This document shows, one piece after another, positions 46,369 through 55,047 of a stretch of 64,000 nucleotides of DNA. A program made the translations under genes and the position numbers. Source of the stretch: Azonexaceae bacterium. Its GTDB lineage: Bacteria > Pseudomonadota > Gammaproteobacteria > Burkholderiales > Rhodocyclaceae. Below the pieces are notes generated by a model, which was not told where the DNA came from, searched no databases, and saw nothing but the letters and a program-made list of their open reading frames with translations. Each line of letters starts with the position of its first letter. The first letter of the stretch is position 1. Location: the NCBI GenBank assembly GCA_013335535.1, contig JAAXVL010000001.1, forward strand, positions 17,764 to 81,763, given 5' to 3'.

Positions 46369-48102
46369 TCAAACAGGCGGCGCCTGGTTATCGGCGTCGT
46401 CCGGCTTGAAGCAATAGGCCTCGGCGTTGTAGAACTTCCAGCGGGTGTCGCCGACCAGTTCGAGCACCTGCTTGTGGTATTTGAGGATGGCCGGACGATG
46501 GGCGACGCTGATCAGCGTCGTGTTCATCTGCTGCAACAGCTGGTAAAGCGCCGTCTCGTTGGCGCTGTCGAGGGCGCTGGTTGCCTCGTCGAGAATGGCG
46601 AAGCGGGGTTTGCTGAGCAGGATGCGGGCAAAGGCCAGGCGCTGCTGCTCGCCGACCGAGAGTACTTTCTGCCAGTCCATCTCGGTATCGAGCCCACCAA
46701 AGCGGTTGGCCAGATCGGGCAGATTCACCTTTTCCAGCACCTTGAGTAGCTGCGCATCGGGAAACGAACGTCCCTTGTGCGGATAGAGCAACTGGCTGCG
46801 CAGGGTGCCGAGCAGCATGTAGGGCTGCTGCGGCAGGAACAGGATGTCGTTGGGCTGCGGCCGGAAAATGGTGCCGCTGCCGGCGTACCAGATACCGGCA
46901 ATGGCGCGCAGCAGCGAACTTTTGCCGGTGCCGCTCTGGCCGACAATCATCAGGTTTTCACCAGGCTGGATCTCGATGGACAGGTTCTGGATCAGCGTTC
47001 GCTCGTAGTTCGGCGTCTGCAGGGTGACGTTGTCGAGGGTCAGGTGAGTGGCATCAACCGACAGGATGGTGCTCGCGTTGCCGACGTTTCCAGCCGGGTG
47101 GCCGGGAAGAAAACGGGCCAGGGCATCGAGCCGCTCAACGCCGGCCGCGAAGCGGCTCAGCGTCTCGAAATTCTCGACAATGAGCGAGAAGGCAGCGAGC
47201 ACGGCGGCGAAGGCCCCGGCCGCCTGGATCGCCCGGCCGACTTCGAGCTCGCCCGACAGCACGCGCGAAGCGATGATGGCGCTGGGCAAAACGATGGTCA
47301 GCAGACCGTAGGCGTGCTGGAAGAAATTGAGCCCGAGCTGGCTGCGAATCAGGCGCTTGAAGTTCTTGAAAGCGGCAGCAAAACGCTGCCTGACCTGCTG
47401 CAGTTCCTGCGCTTCGCCGCGGTACAGGGCAATTGATTCGGCGTTCTCGCGAATGCGCACCAAGCTGAAACGGAAGTCGGCTTCGCGCCGCAGCTGGTGA
47501 AAATTGAGGTTCATGAGCCGGTTGCCGAAGACAAAAATGGTCACCAGCGTTCCGGCCGTGGCGTAGAAAACGAGGAAATAGACCAGTTCCCGCGAAATCG
47601 ACCAGAGTACGGTGCTGAAAGCGACCAGTTGCAGCACCGAGCCGATGAAGATGAGCAGGAAATAGAGCGAGCGCTGGGTGAAGGTGTTGATGTCTTCGGC
47701 AACGCGCTGATCGGGATTGTCGATGCCGGCGTTGGCGTTCAGTTCGTAGAAATGCCGGTGGCTGAAATAGCTGTCGAGAAAACGGTGGGTCAGCCAGCGC
47801 CGCCAGTGAATACCGAGCGTGTCGCGGACGAAATAATAGAGGGCGTAGATCGGTACGGCGGCGATCAGCAGGCCCAGACAAAACTTGATCGACGCCCAGA
47901 AACGCTCCTCGTCGCGAGCCGCCAGCGCTGAGGTGAATTCCCCGGTCTGCTCGTTGAACAGCACGGCAAAGCGGGTCTGGCCGAGCAGCAGCAGCACAAG
48001 CAGGGTGAGCAGCCCCCAGGCCTTGAGCCTTTCATCCTGGCGCCAGTAAGGCGAGGCTATGGTCCAGAATCGTTGCCAGAGATGCCGGTCAGGAGGCTTC
48101 AT
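46369..48102 (-). CDS. SbmA/BacA-like ABC transporter (permease-ATPase fusion)
   Basis: A protein of 577 residues. The N-terminal half has about six membrane helices and the family text FNEQTGEFTSALAARDEERFW and IHWRRWLTHRFLDSYFSHRHFYEL (written in two parts), and DNPDQRVAEDINTFT. The ABC domain has Walker A GQSGTGKSSLLRAIAG, LSVGEQQRLAFARI and DEATSALD. It belongs to the group of YddA, ABCD and the mycobacterial cobalamin importer Rv1819c. Its position 3 bases from the converging B12-dependent metH suggests, but does not prove, cobalamin import. Confidence 0.88.
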   Translation of the reverse strand: MKPPDRHLWQRFWTIASPYWRQDERLKAWGLLTLLVLLLLGQTRFAVLFNEQTGEFTSALAARDEERFWASIKFCLGLLIAAVPIYALYYFVRDTLGIHWRRWLTHRFLDSYFSHRHFYELNANAGIDNPDQRVAEDINTFTQRSLYFLLIFIGSVLQLVAFSTVLWSISRELVYFLVFYATAGTLVTIFVFGNRLMNLNFHQLRREADFRFSLVRIRENAESIALYRGEAQELQQVRQRFAAAFKNFKRLIRSQLGLNFFQHAYGLLTIVLPSAIIASRVLSGELEVGRAIQAAGAFAAVLAAFSLIVENFETLSRFAAGVERLDALARFLPGHPAGNVGNASTILSVDATHLTLDNVTLQTPNYERTLIQNLSIEIQPGENLMIVGQSGTGKSSLLRAIAGIWYAGSGTIFRPQPNDILFLPQQPYMLLGTLRSQLLYPHKGRSFPDAQLLKVLEKVNLPDLANRFGGLDTEMDWQKVLSVGEQQRLAFARILLSKPRFAILDEATSALDSANETALYQLLQQMNTTLISVAHRPAILKYHKQVLELVGDTRWKFYNAEAYCFKPDDADNQAPPV

Positions 48103-48240
48103 GTTTGATCGCCGTAGTCTGTCCAGGCGGGCCGGAAATCGGTCCCCATCGGTTGATCCTGTTTTACTCTCAGGAACATGCCGTGGTCAAGCCGGCACGC
48201 AAACTCCAAACGAGGCGCGAAATCGACGAAAATTCGGCCT

Positions 48241-49254
48241 ATGAATTCCGCCCAGAACGTCGACCTGACGCCTTTCAACACGCTCGCCCTGCCCGCCAAG
48301 GCGGCCCGCTACCAAAAAGTTACCGCCGCCGGGCAACTGGCGGCGCCTGAATGGGCGGGCCACAAGCGCTTCATCCTGGGCGGCGGCAGCAACCTCGTGC
48401 TGACTGGCGATTTCGACGGCCTCGTCCTGCACATGGCCATTCCCGGCAAGCGCCTGGTCAAAGAAGACGCCGAGGCCTTTTACATCGAGGCCGGCGCCGG
48501 CGAAAACTGGCACGACTTCGTGCAATGGACCTTGCAGCAAGGCTGGCCAGGGCTGGAAAACCTCAGTCTGATTCCCGGCACGGTCGGCGCTGCGCCGATC
48601 CAGAACATCGGCGCCTACGGGCTGGAAGTCGGCGAATGTTTCCATTCGCTGACGGCCTGGGATTTTGAAAAACAGGCGTTTTTTCCGGTTGACCGTGGCA
48701 ACTGCCGTTTCGGCTATCGCGACAGCGTTTTCAAGCAGGAAGGCTGGCATCTGAACGGACGCATGGCGATCACTTCGGTCGTTTTCCGGCTGCCCAAGGC
48801 GTGGTCGCCCAACCTGCGTTACGCCGACGTGAATCAGGAACTCGCCGCCCGAGACGTCGCCACGCCGACGCCCCAGGATGTCGCCAACGCCATCGTCGCC
48901 GTCCGCCAGCGCAAGTTGCCGGACCCGGCTGTCGTCCCGAACACGGGCAGTTTTTTCCATAACCCGGTCGTCGATGCGGCGCAGGCCGAGGCGCTCAAGG
49001 CCAGTCACCCAGCCCTGCCCTGCTACCCGCAGCCGGATGGCCGGGTCAAGCTGGCGGCCGGCTGGCTCATCGAGCAGGCCGGCTGGAAGGGAAAAAATCT
49101 CGGCCCGGTCGGCATGTACGAAAAGCAGGCGCTGGTGCTGGTCAATCGTGGCGGGGCGACGGGTGACGACGTGAAGCGCACGATGGCCGCCGTTCAGGCC
49201 GACGTGCAGGCCCGCTTCGGCGTCGGCCTCACTCCCGAACCGATTTTCCTGTAA
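48241..49254 (+). CDS. murB: UDP-N-acetylenolpyruvoylglucosamine reductase MurB
   Basis: A protein of 337 residues from the ATG at 48241. FAD-binding text: [21 protein letters not shown]; substrate and flavin contacts in [35 protein letters not shown]; catalytic Ser in [11 protein letters not shown] near residue 238. It reduces UDP-GlcNAc-enolpyruvate to UDP-MurNAc. The loop just before CRFGYRDS reads AFFPVDRGN and is encoded by an antisense copy of the dispersed motif. The 3' end overlaps the converging amidase gene by 26 bases. Confidence 0.97.
   Translation: MNSAQNVDLTPFNTLALPAKAARYQKVTAAGQLAAPEWAGHKRFILGGGSNLVLTGDFDGLVLHMAIPGKRLVKEDAEAFYIEAGAGENWHDFVQWTLQQGWPGLENLSLIPGTVGAAPIQNIGAYGLEVGECFHSLTAWDFEKQAFFPVDRGNCRFGYRDSVFKQEGWHLNGRMAITSVVFRLPKAWSPNLRYADVNQELAARDVATPTPQDVANAIVAVRQRKLPDPAVVPNTGSFFHNPVVDAAQAEALKASHPALPCYPQPDGRVKLAAGWLIEQAGWKGKNLGPVGMYEKQALVLVNRGGATGDDVKRTMAAVQADVQARFGVGLTPEPIFL
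48663..48700 (-). repeat. Dispersed motif, copy 17 (in murB, antisense)
   Basis: On the minus strand GCCACGGTCAACCGGAAAAAA, then CGCCTGTTTTTCAAAAT. This is an exact core. The gene reads it as FFPVDRGN in a surface loop. Confidence 0.9.
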
Positions 49255-49942
49255 CGAACAGACAGGCGGCGATACCGGTGGCGACGGCGTCGGCCATCCG
49301 CGCCTGGCGTTCAGGATCGAGCAGTTCCAGCTCTTCGTCACGATGCTTGATGACACCAGCCTCGAAGAGCACGGCCGGCAGGGTCGTCCGGTAGAGCACA
49401 ACGAGGTTGTCGTAATACCAGACGCCGTTTTCGGCGTCGGCGGCCAGATGCTTGCGACCATGCCAGGTCGACGGTTCGAAGCCGGCCCGGCGCAACATGG
49501 CGCCCATGCTCGAAGCGCAACGCAGGCTGGTACCGAGATCCGGATTCTGCGCCGAGACAAAGAGGCCGTAGCCGCGCTTGACCTCGGTGTAGGTCTGTCC
49601 GGCGCCCTCCCAGACCCAGGGTTTCAGCCATGACTCACCGATCGAGTCGTGGTGAATCGAGATGAAAAAATCGCTCCCCGCCGCCGCCTCGGGCCGCGCG
49701 ATCAGGCTGCCGATGTCACCGGCAAAATTGACTTCGCGCACCGTATCGCCACGTTCGCGCAAGACGCCGGCCAGAACACCGGCAAATTCGCGGTTGAATG
49801 CGAATTCCGGACGACCGCGCGCGCTCGTCGCCCCACCATCTTTCCCGCCATGCCCGACATCGACGGCAATCAGCGGCGGCGCGGCGATTGCCACGGTCAA
49901 CCGGAAAAAAAGGGCAAAAATGAAAGCAATCTTGAAAATCAT
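49229..49942 (-). CDS. N-acetylmuramoyl-L-alanine amidase (Amidase_3)
   Basis: A protein of 237 residues from the ATG at 49942. The signal peptide [22 protein letters not shown] is partly encoded by a copy of the dispersed motif. The zinc ligands are visible in [20 protein letters not shown] (Glu) and [11 protein letters not shown] (His), and the catalytic Glu in [11 protein letters not shown]. It cleaves the amide bond between muramic acid and the peptide stem in the periplasm. It converges on murB and diverges from the CheZ-like gene. Confidence 0.93.
   Translation of the reverse strand: MIFKIAFIFALFFRLTVAIAAPPLIAVDVGHGGKDGGATSARGRPEFAFNREFAGVLAGVLRERGDTVREVNFAGDIGSLIARPEAAAGSDFFISIHHDSIGESWLKPWVWEGAGQTYTEVKRGYGLFVSAQNPDLGTSLRCASSMGAMLRRAGFEPSTWHGRKHLAADAENGVWYYDNLVVLYRTTLPAVLFEAGVIKHRDEELELLDPERQARMADAVATGIAACLFVTGKSVRE
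49889..49930 (+). repeat. Dispersed motif, copy 18 (in amidase signal peptide, antisense)
   Basis: TTGCCACGGTCAACCGGAAAAA, then AAGGGCAAAAATGAAA. This is an exact core. In the gene sense it reads [11 protein letters not shown], the hydrophobic core of the signal peptide. Confidence 0.9.
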
Positions 49943-50051
49943 CGTCCAATTATCGCGCCAAGCCGCCAATCCGGGCGGGAAAAGCCATGGTGGGCATGGA
50001 GCGCCCGACAGGTTTTGCGCTATAGTTTCCAGCCAGCCAGGGAGCAAAACA

Positions 50052-50621
50052 ATGAGTAAAGAGACTATCCATCCGCGCGGTACCACCGCCCACACGCCTG
50101 ACCTCAACTGGAGCCAGGTTCGCGAGACCGTGCTGATGCTCGAACTCTCCGCCGTACAGATCGAAACCGCCATGAAGGACAGCAACGCGTCGGTCGATGT
50201 GCTGACCAATTCCTTCACGAGCATGGCCAGCTACATGCGGATGATTTCCGACACGGTGCAGACCCTTCCCGACCAGGGCGAAGTCGGCGTCGCCAAGCAG
50301 AATTTGAGCGGCATCTCCGACCACGTTTCGGGCATGGTCCATCAGGCCATCATCGCCTTCCAGTTCTACGACAAGCTGGTTCAGCGGCTGGCCCACGTCG
50401 GCATCAGCCTGGGCGATCTCAGCGACCTGGTGGCCGACGGACGACGCCTGTACAACCCCAGCGAATGGGTCTCCCTGCAGGACAAGATCCGAACCAAATA
50501 CACGACGCGCGAGGAAATCGCCATGTTCGAAGCCGTCATGCACGGCACGCCGGTGCACGAAGCCGTCGACAAGTTCATGGCGGAAATGAAAGAGAAGAGC
50601 GACGACATCGAGCTTTTCTAG
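50052..50621 (+). CDS. CheZ-like / chemotaxis-related hypothetical protein
   Basis: A protein of 189 residues from the ATG at 50052, with GGAG nine bases upstream. It is almost all helix. The segment IIAFQFYDKLVQRLAHVGISL resembles the FQFQD..QRLEHV helix of CheZ-like and chemotaxis-associated proteins, and it ends DDIELF. An Hpt-domain gene follows 130 bases later, which supports a signalling role. No enzymatic residues could be assigned with confidence. Confidence 0.7.
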   Translation: MSKETIHPRGTTAHTPDLNWSQVRETVLMLELSAVQIETAMKDSNASVDVLTNSFTSMASYMRMISDTVQTLPDQGEVGVAKQNLSGISDHVSGMVHQAIIAFQFYDKLVQRLAHVGISLGDLSDLVADGRRLYNPSEWVSLQDKIRTKYTTREEIAMFEAVMHGTPVHEAVDKFMAEMKEKSDDIELF

Positions 50622-50751
50622 GCCACGACATTCGCACCGCAAGTTGAAGCCCGCCCGCAATGACGATAACATCAAGACCTCATAGTCAGGATGACCGGAT
50701 GCCCGAAATGACTGCTCAGGAAGCCACCCGCCGCAAGCCGAAAGCACGTCC

Positions 50752-51126
50752 ATGACGACCGGTGACGGACTGCCAGACCTGCCTGGCATCGACAAGGCCG
50801 ACGGTCTCAAGCGCATGATGAACAAGCCGGCGCTTTACGAAAAGATTCTGCGCGACTTTCACGCCCGCCTGATCGACGCCCCGCAAGTCATTCGCGCCAC
50901 GCTGGCCAGCGGCGACTTCGCCAGCGCCGAGCGCCATGCCCACAGTGCCAAGGGGCTGGCGGGAACAATCGGCGCGGTAGATCTGCAAAACGCCGCCCTG
51001 GCCGTCGAAAAAGTCCTGCGCGCAGGCGAAATGCCATCCGAACAGCTCTTCGGTCAGTTCGAGCAGGCACTGCGCACGGTCATCGACGGCATCGCCGTCG
51101 GTTTCGGTATCGCCCCAACGAGCTGA
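50752..51126 (+). CDS. Hpt phosphotransfer domain protein
   Basis: A protein of 124 residues, one four-helix Hpt domain. The phosphorylatable His lies in AERHAHSAKGLAGTIGAVDLQ near residue 63. It would pass phosphate between hybrid kinases and a regulator. Just upstream, 50700-50755 encodes a short receiver-like stretch (MPEMTAQEATRRKP) that ends in the same ATGA, which suggests that a receiver domain was once fused or adjacent. Confidence 0.88.
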   Translation: MTTGDGLPDLPGIDKADGLKRMMNKPALYEKILRDFHARLIDAPQVIRATLASGDFASAERHAHSAKGLAGTIGAVDLQNAALAVEKVLRAGEMPSEQLFGQFEQALRTVIDGIAVGFGIAPTS

Positions 51127-51146
51127 ACGGCCCGCTCGCCAAACCC

Positions 51147-51485
51147 TCAAAAATCGGCCGACGCTTCCCAGATAATGTTCGCTTTCGGCCCGCCCCTGGC
51201 GGTCCGCTCCAGCATGTCGATCAGTGGCCAGGCCCGCTGGCTCATCGCCACGACCGGCTCCTTCTTTTTCCCGTGCTCGTCCCGTTCGTCCTCATCCGGT
51301 GGTGGTGGCGGCGCCTCGGCCCGCTTCACCGCGTCGCGCAAGGTCTGCGCGGCCGGCGCCATCTCGGCCAGGGTAAAGGTGCCCCGCGCCGTAGTTGCCT
51401 TGCCGAGCACCTGCAACAGCGGCCGCGCCGCTTCGGCGAACATCAGCAACTCCCCGGTTTCACTGGAATAAAAGCGGACTAACAT
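51147..51485 (-). CDS. DUF1840 family protein
   Basis: A protein of 112 residues: MLVRFYSSETGELLMFAEAARPLLQVLGK at the N-terminus and AWPLIDMLERTARGGPKANIIWEA at the C-terminus are typical of DUF1840, a betaproteobacterial family of unknown function. A charged, Pro-rich stretch (PPPPPDEDERDEHGKKKE) lies in the middle. It converges on the Hpt gene and diverges from the methyltransferase gene. Confidence 0.88.
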   Translation of the reverse strand: MLVRFYSSETGELLMFAEAARPLLQVLGKATTARGTFTLAEMAPAAQTLRDAVKRAEAPPPPPDEDERDEHGKKKEPVVAMSQRAWPLIDMLERTARGGPKANIIWEASADF

Positions 51486-51566
51486 TGTTTTTCCTTTCCC
51501 TGCATGGATTCGCGGTTGTCACCCAGCCCGGCCTTGGGCACAATGAGGCGGAGGGAGGCAACGAAC

Positions 51567-52217
51567 ATGACAACAAATATTAACGCCAATCTGCTGGAGA
51601 CAGGGGCTGACGAGCTTGAGCGCTTTGCGCTCGAGGAATGCGTCAAGCGCCATCGTTTCGATCAGCGCGTTTCGGTGCTCATCCTCCCCGACAAACGCTG
51701 CGAGATGTCGATCAAGTTCGCCCGCCTCGGTGCCCAGGTTCTCATTGCCGACCAGCCCAAGTTGCAACAGGAAGTCGAAGGCCGAATTCTGGCTGCCGGC
51801 CTGCGCGACGAAATCCTGTTTGCCCCATGCACCCTGCCGGAACTGCCTGAAGACCCGAAAGGCGAGCCGTTCGACATCATCATCATCCGCCGCGGATTGT
51901 GTGCCTTGCCCTACGAAGAAGCCCGGCGCATTGTCCGAAAACTCCTGCTCAAGCTAAAGATCGGCGGCAAGCTCTACATCTCCGTCCTCGGCCTGCACTC
52001 CGAACTGAGCGAAGGTTATGTCGCCAGCGAATCGACCATTGATCAGCGTTTTGCCAAACTGGCCCCGCCCCTCGCCGAAAAATACGGGATTCACGACCAG
52101 GTCTGTCTGTACACCGAGCGCAACCTGTTCATGCTGCTGCTCGAAGCCGGTGCCAGCGTCCTGCGCACGCTGACGACCACCTACGGCAACGTCAAGGGCG
52201 TCGCCGTTCGCGTCTGA
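51567..52217 (+). CDS. Class I SAM-dependent methyltransferase-like protein
   Basis: A protein of 216 residues from the ATG at 51567, with GGGAGG upstream. RVSVLILPDKRCEMSIKFARLGAQVLIAD resembles the SAM-binding strand-loop region, though the canonical GxGxG is not present. Later segments are FDIIIIRRGLCALPYEEARRIVRKLLLKLKIGG and LYISVLGLHSEL. The stop overlaps the start of the ROK kinase gene. Substrate unknown; a degenerate, non-catalytic fold is also possible. Confidence 0.68.
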   Translation: MTTNINANLLETGADELERFALEECVKRHRFDQRVSVLILPDKRCEMSIKFARLGAQVLIADQPKLQQEVEGRILAAGLRDEILFAPCTLPELPEDPKGEPFDIIIIRRGLCALPYEEARRIVRKLLLKLKIGGKLYISVLGLHSELSEGYVASESTIDQRFAKLAPPLAEKYGIHDQVCLYTERNLFMLLLEAGASVLRTLTTTYGNVKGVAVRV

Positions 52218-53110
52218 TGCGGCTCGGCGTCGACCTCGGCGGCACCAAGACCGAGATCATCGCACTGGCCGACGACGGCCATGAGTTGCTGCGCCAGCGT
52301 GTTGCCACCCCGCAAGGCGATTACATGGCGACGCTGATGGCCATTGCCGGCCTGGTCGAAAATGCCGAAAACAGTCTCGGCCAGCGAGGGTCGGTCGGCA
52401 TCGGCATTCCCGGTGCCGAATCGCTGACCACCGGCCTGATCAAGAACGCCAATTCCACCTGTCTGATCGGCAAGCCACTGAAGCGTGACTTGCAGGCCCT
52501 GCTCCAGCGCGAAATCAGGCTGGCCAACGACGCCAACTGCTTTGCGCTGTCCGAGGCGGTGGACGGTAGCGGGCAGGATGCCGAAGTGGTTTTCGGCATC
52601 ATTCTCGGGACCGGCGTCGGCGGCGGCATCGTCATCAGGCGCCAGGTTTTGACTGGTGCCAATGCTATCGCCGGCGAATGGGGCCACAATCCGCTGCCCC
52701 TGCCCAGCGGCGACGACTTGCCCTTGCCGCACTGCTACTGCGGCCGCAGCGGCTGTACCGAGGCCTATCTTTCCGGCCCGGCGCTGGCTGCCGACCATTG
52801 CCGGCACACGGGAGAAGTGCTGACTGCCCGCGAAATCGACCGCCTTGCGACGAGCGGCAACTCCGCCTGCGAAACCTCACTGCAACGCTACGAAAAACGC
52901 CTTGGTCGCGCCCTGGCCAGCGTCATCAATCTTCTCGATCCGCAGGTCATCGTCATTGGTGGCGGGCTGTCGAACATGCAGCGCCTTTACCGCAATTTGC
53001 CGGACAGTTGCCGCCCGCATGTGTTTTCGGATGCATTCAGCACAAAATTCCTGCCACCGAAACATGGGGATTCCTCGGGGGTGCGCGGCGCAGCATGGTT
53101 GTGGGATTAG
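52217..53110 (+). CDS. ROK family sugar kinase
   Basis: A protein of 297 residues. The ATP phosphate loop is RLGVDLGGTKTEIIAL, the substrate Asp region LANDANCFALSEA, a second loop GIILGTGVGGGIV, the GEWGHNPL His, and the ROK zinc motif HCYCGRSGCTEAYLSGPAL. It is likely a fructokinase or N-acetylglucosamine kinase; sugar specificity cannot be read with certainty. It overlaps the methyltransferase-like gene by one base. Confidence 0.93.
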   Translation: MRLGVDLGGTKTEIIALADDGHELLRQRVATPQGDYMATLMAIAGLVENAENSLGQRGSVGIGIPGAESLTTGLIKNANSTCLIGKPLKRDLQALLQREIRLANDANCFALSEAVDGSGQDAEVVFGIILGTGVGGGIVIRRQVLTGANAIAGEWGHNPLPLPSGDDLPLPHCYCGRSGCTEAYLSGPALAADHCRHTGEVLTAREIDRLATSGNSACETSLQRYEKRLGRALASVINLLDPQVIVIGGGLSNMQRLYRNLPDSCRPHVFSDAFSTKFLPPKHGDSSGVRGAAWLWD

Positions 53111-53128
53111 TGGCAAAATCCGGCGACC

Positions 53129-53833
53129 ATGGCACACGTTTCCCTCTTCATCGGCGGCATACGCCCACTCCCTGAGTCCGGTCGCCCGACCGGCATGTAC
53201 AAGCAGTCGGCCACCGGGCCGCTCGAACTCGGCCCTGAAGGCTTCGTCGGCGACCAGCAGGCTGACCGGCGCGTGCATGGCGGCCCCGACAAGGCCGTCC
53301 ATCTCTACCCGGCGCGTCATTACGCCAGACTGGCCGAGCGCTTCCCGGATGCCGCGCCACAACTCGTCATCGGCAGCCTCGGTGAAAATATCTCGACGGC
53401 CGAACTCGACGAAAACGATGTCCGGATCGGCGACATCTGGCGCCTGGGCAGCGCCAAGCTGCAGGTTTGCCAGCCACGCAGCCCATGCTGGAAAATTGAT
53501 GAGCGCTTTGCCAGCGACGGCATGGCGGCCTTCATCGCAGAACAGCGGCTGACCGGCTGGTACTGGCGCGTCGTCACCCCCGGCCGCATTCAGCCAGGCG
53601 ATATGCTCGAACTCGTGCAGGCGGCCGATGGCTGCTTCACGCTGGCCGAAGCGATGCTCTGTTGGCAGGCCCACCGCCCCGCGCTCGCCGATCTGGAAAA
53701 ACTCGCCGGCAGCCCCGGCATTGCCAAAAATTGGCAACAAAAGATCGTTTCGCGCATCGAATGGCTCCGAAATAATCCAGAAAAGACCTCGCCCACACCG
53801 GTGGCGTTCCACGTGAAACCCGACAATCAATGA
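53129..53833 (+). CDS. YiiM-like MOSC domain protein
   Basis: A protein of 234 residues. GPEGFVGDQQADRRVHGGPDKAVHLYPARHYARLAERFP (read in two parts), FSENIS-like GSLGENISTAELDENDVRIGDIWRLG, and the active-site Cys in KLQVCQPRSPCWKIDER identify a YiiM-type protein. These are molybdenum-cofactor N-hydroxylated-base reductases. The C-terminal half (helical, RPALADLEKLAGSP) is the three-alpha domain. It overlaps the MFS gene by 4 bases. Confidence 0.9.
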   Translation: MAHVSLFIGGIRPLPESGRPTGMYKQSATGPLELGPEGFVGDQQADRRVHGGPDKAVHLYPARHYARLAERFPDAAPQLVIGSLGENISTAELDENDVRIGDIWRLGSAKLQVCQPRSPCWKIDERFASDGMAAFIAEQRLTGWYWRVVTPGRIQPGDMLELVQAADGCFTLAEAMLCWQAHRPALADLEKLAGSPGIAKNWQQKIVSRIEWLRNNPEKTSPTPVAFHVKPDNQ

Positions 53834-55047
53834 ACGAGATAGACGCTCGCCGCCTGTGGATCAGGCTGTTCCTGCCTTTTGCCGCCGGTTATTTCCTCTC
53901 CTATCTTTACCGGACGGCCAATGCCGTCATCGGACCAGTCCTCGCCCGTGAGCTGAATCTGGGCGACAACGCCCTCGGCCTGCTGACCAGCACCTATTTT
54001 CTCGCCTTCGGCGCCGCCCAGCTGCCGCTCGGCATGCTGCTCGACCGCTTCGGCCCACGTCGCGTCGAGGCCGGGCTACTGCTGATCGCCGCCGCCGGGG
54101 CTGCCGTCTTCGCCTTGTCGGAGGCTCTCGGCGGCCTGGCTATCGGCCGCGCCATGATCGGCCTCGGCGTTTCGGCCTGCCTGATGGCTTCGTTCAAGGC
54201 TTTCGCCCAGTGGTTCCCGCCGGAGCGTCAAGCCTCGCTGACAGGCTGGGTCATGGCTTCGGGCGGCTTGGGCGCGCTGGCCGCCTCGAAGCCGCTGGAA
54301 ATGGCGCTCGGCTTTGCCACCTGGCAAGAAATCGCCTTCGGCTTGTCTGTCGCCACCCTGGCCGTCGCCGCCACACTCTGGTTCGTCGCCCCCGACAAAG
54401 CGGGCGAGGAAGGCGGCGCAGGCTTCGCCGCCCAGATGGCCGGCGTGAAAAGCATTTATTCCAGCCCGCACTTCTGGCGCTATGCCCCGATGGGTTTCTG
54501 GTTTACCGGCGGCTTCATGGCCGTACAGGGGCTGTGGGTGGCGCGCTGGATGACGGTGATGGAAGGGCTGGAAGGCGCCGCGATTGCCGCTCGCCTGACC
54601 TGGATGAGCGGTGCCATGCTCGCCGGATTCCTGTTCATGGCCTTCTTCGCCACCGGGCTGGTGCGGCGCGGGATCAAGCTCGACACCATTTATCGCGCCG
54701 CCATGCTCATCGCCATCAGCCTGCTCACCTTGATCAGCTGTCTACCAAGCTTTGCTGGCAACCTGCTGTGGCCGGTGCTCGGTGCCTGTTTCTCGCTGTC
54801 CAACGTTTCCTATTCTCTGGTCGCTCAGGCCTTCCCTTCCGCCCTTTCCGGGCGGGCGAACACCGCGCTCAATCTGCTGGTCTTCGCTGGTGCCTTCGGC
54901 CTGCAGTGGGGCATCGGGATACTCGTCGATGCCTTGCAGACTCATGGCTGGGCTGGCGATGCGGCTTTTCGCACCGCCTTCTTCACCCTCTTAGGCGGCC
55001 AGTTGCTGGCGCTGCTCTGGATGTTCAGGCCCATCCGGCAAGTCTGA
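53830..55047 (+). CDS. MFS transporter
   Basis: A protein of 405 residues with about 12 membrane helices. MFS motif A lies in LPLGMLLDRFGPRRVEAGLL, and FAAGYFLSYLYRTANAVIGPVLAREL precedes it. The substrate is not clear from sequence. The ATG overlaps the YiiM gene by 4 bases and the 3' end overlaps the converging calcium-binding-type gene by 57 bases. Confidence 0.9.
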   Translation: MNEIDARRLWIRLFLPFAAGYFLSYLYRTANAVIGPVLARELNLGDNALGLLTSTYFLAFGAAQLPLGMLLDRFGPRRVEAGLLLIAAAGAAVFALSEALGGLAIGRAMIGLGVSACLMASFKAFAQWFPPERQASLTGWVMASGGLGALAASKPLEMALGFATWQEIAFGLSVATLAVAATLWFVAPDKAGEEGGAGFAAQMAGVKSIYSSPHFWRYAPMGFWFTGGFMAVQGLWVARWMTVMEGLEGAAIAARLTWMSGAMLAGFLFMAFFATGLVRRGIKLDTIYRAAMLIAISLLTLISCLPSFAGNLLWPVLGACFSLSNVSYSLVAQAFPSALSGRANTALNLLVFAGAFGLQWGIGILVDALQTHGWAGDAAFRTAFFTLLGGQLLALLWMFRPIRQV

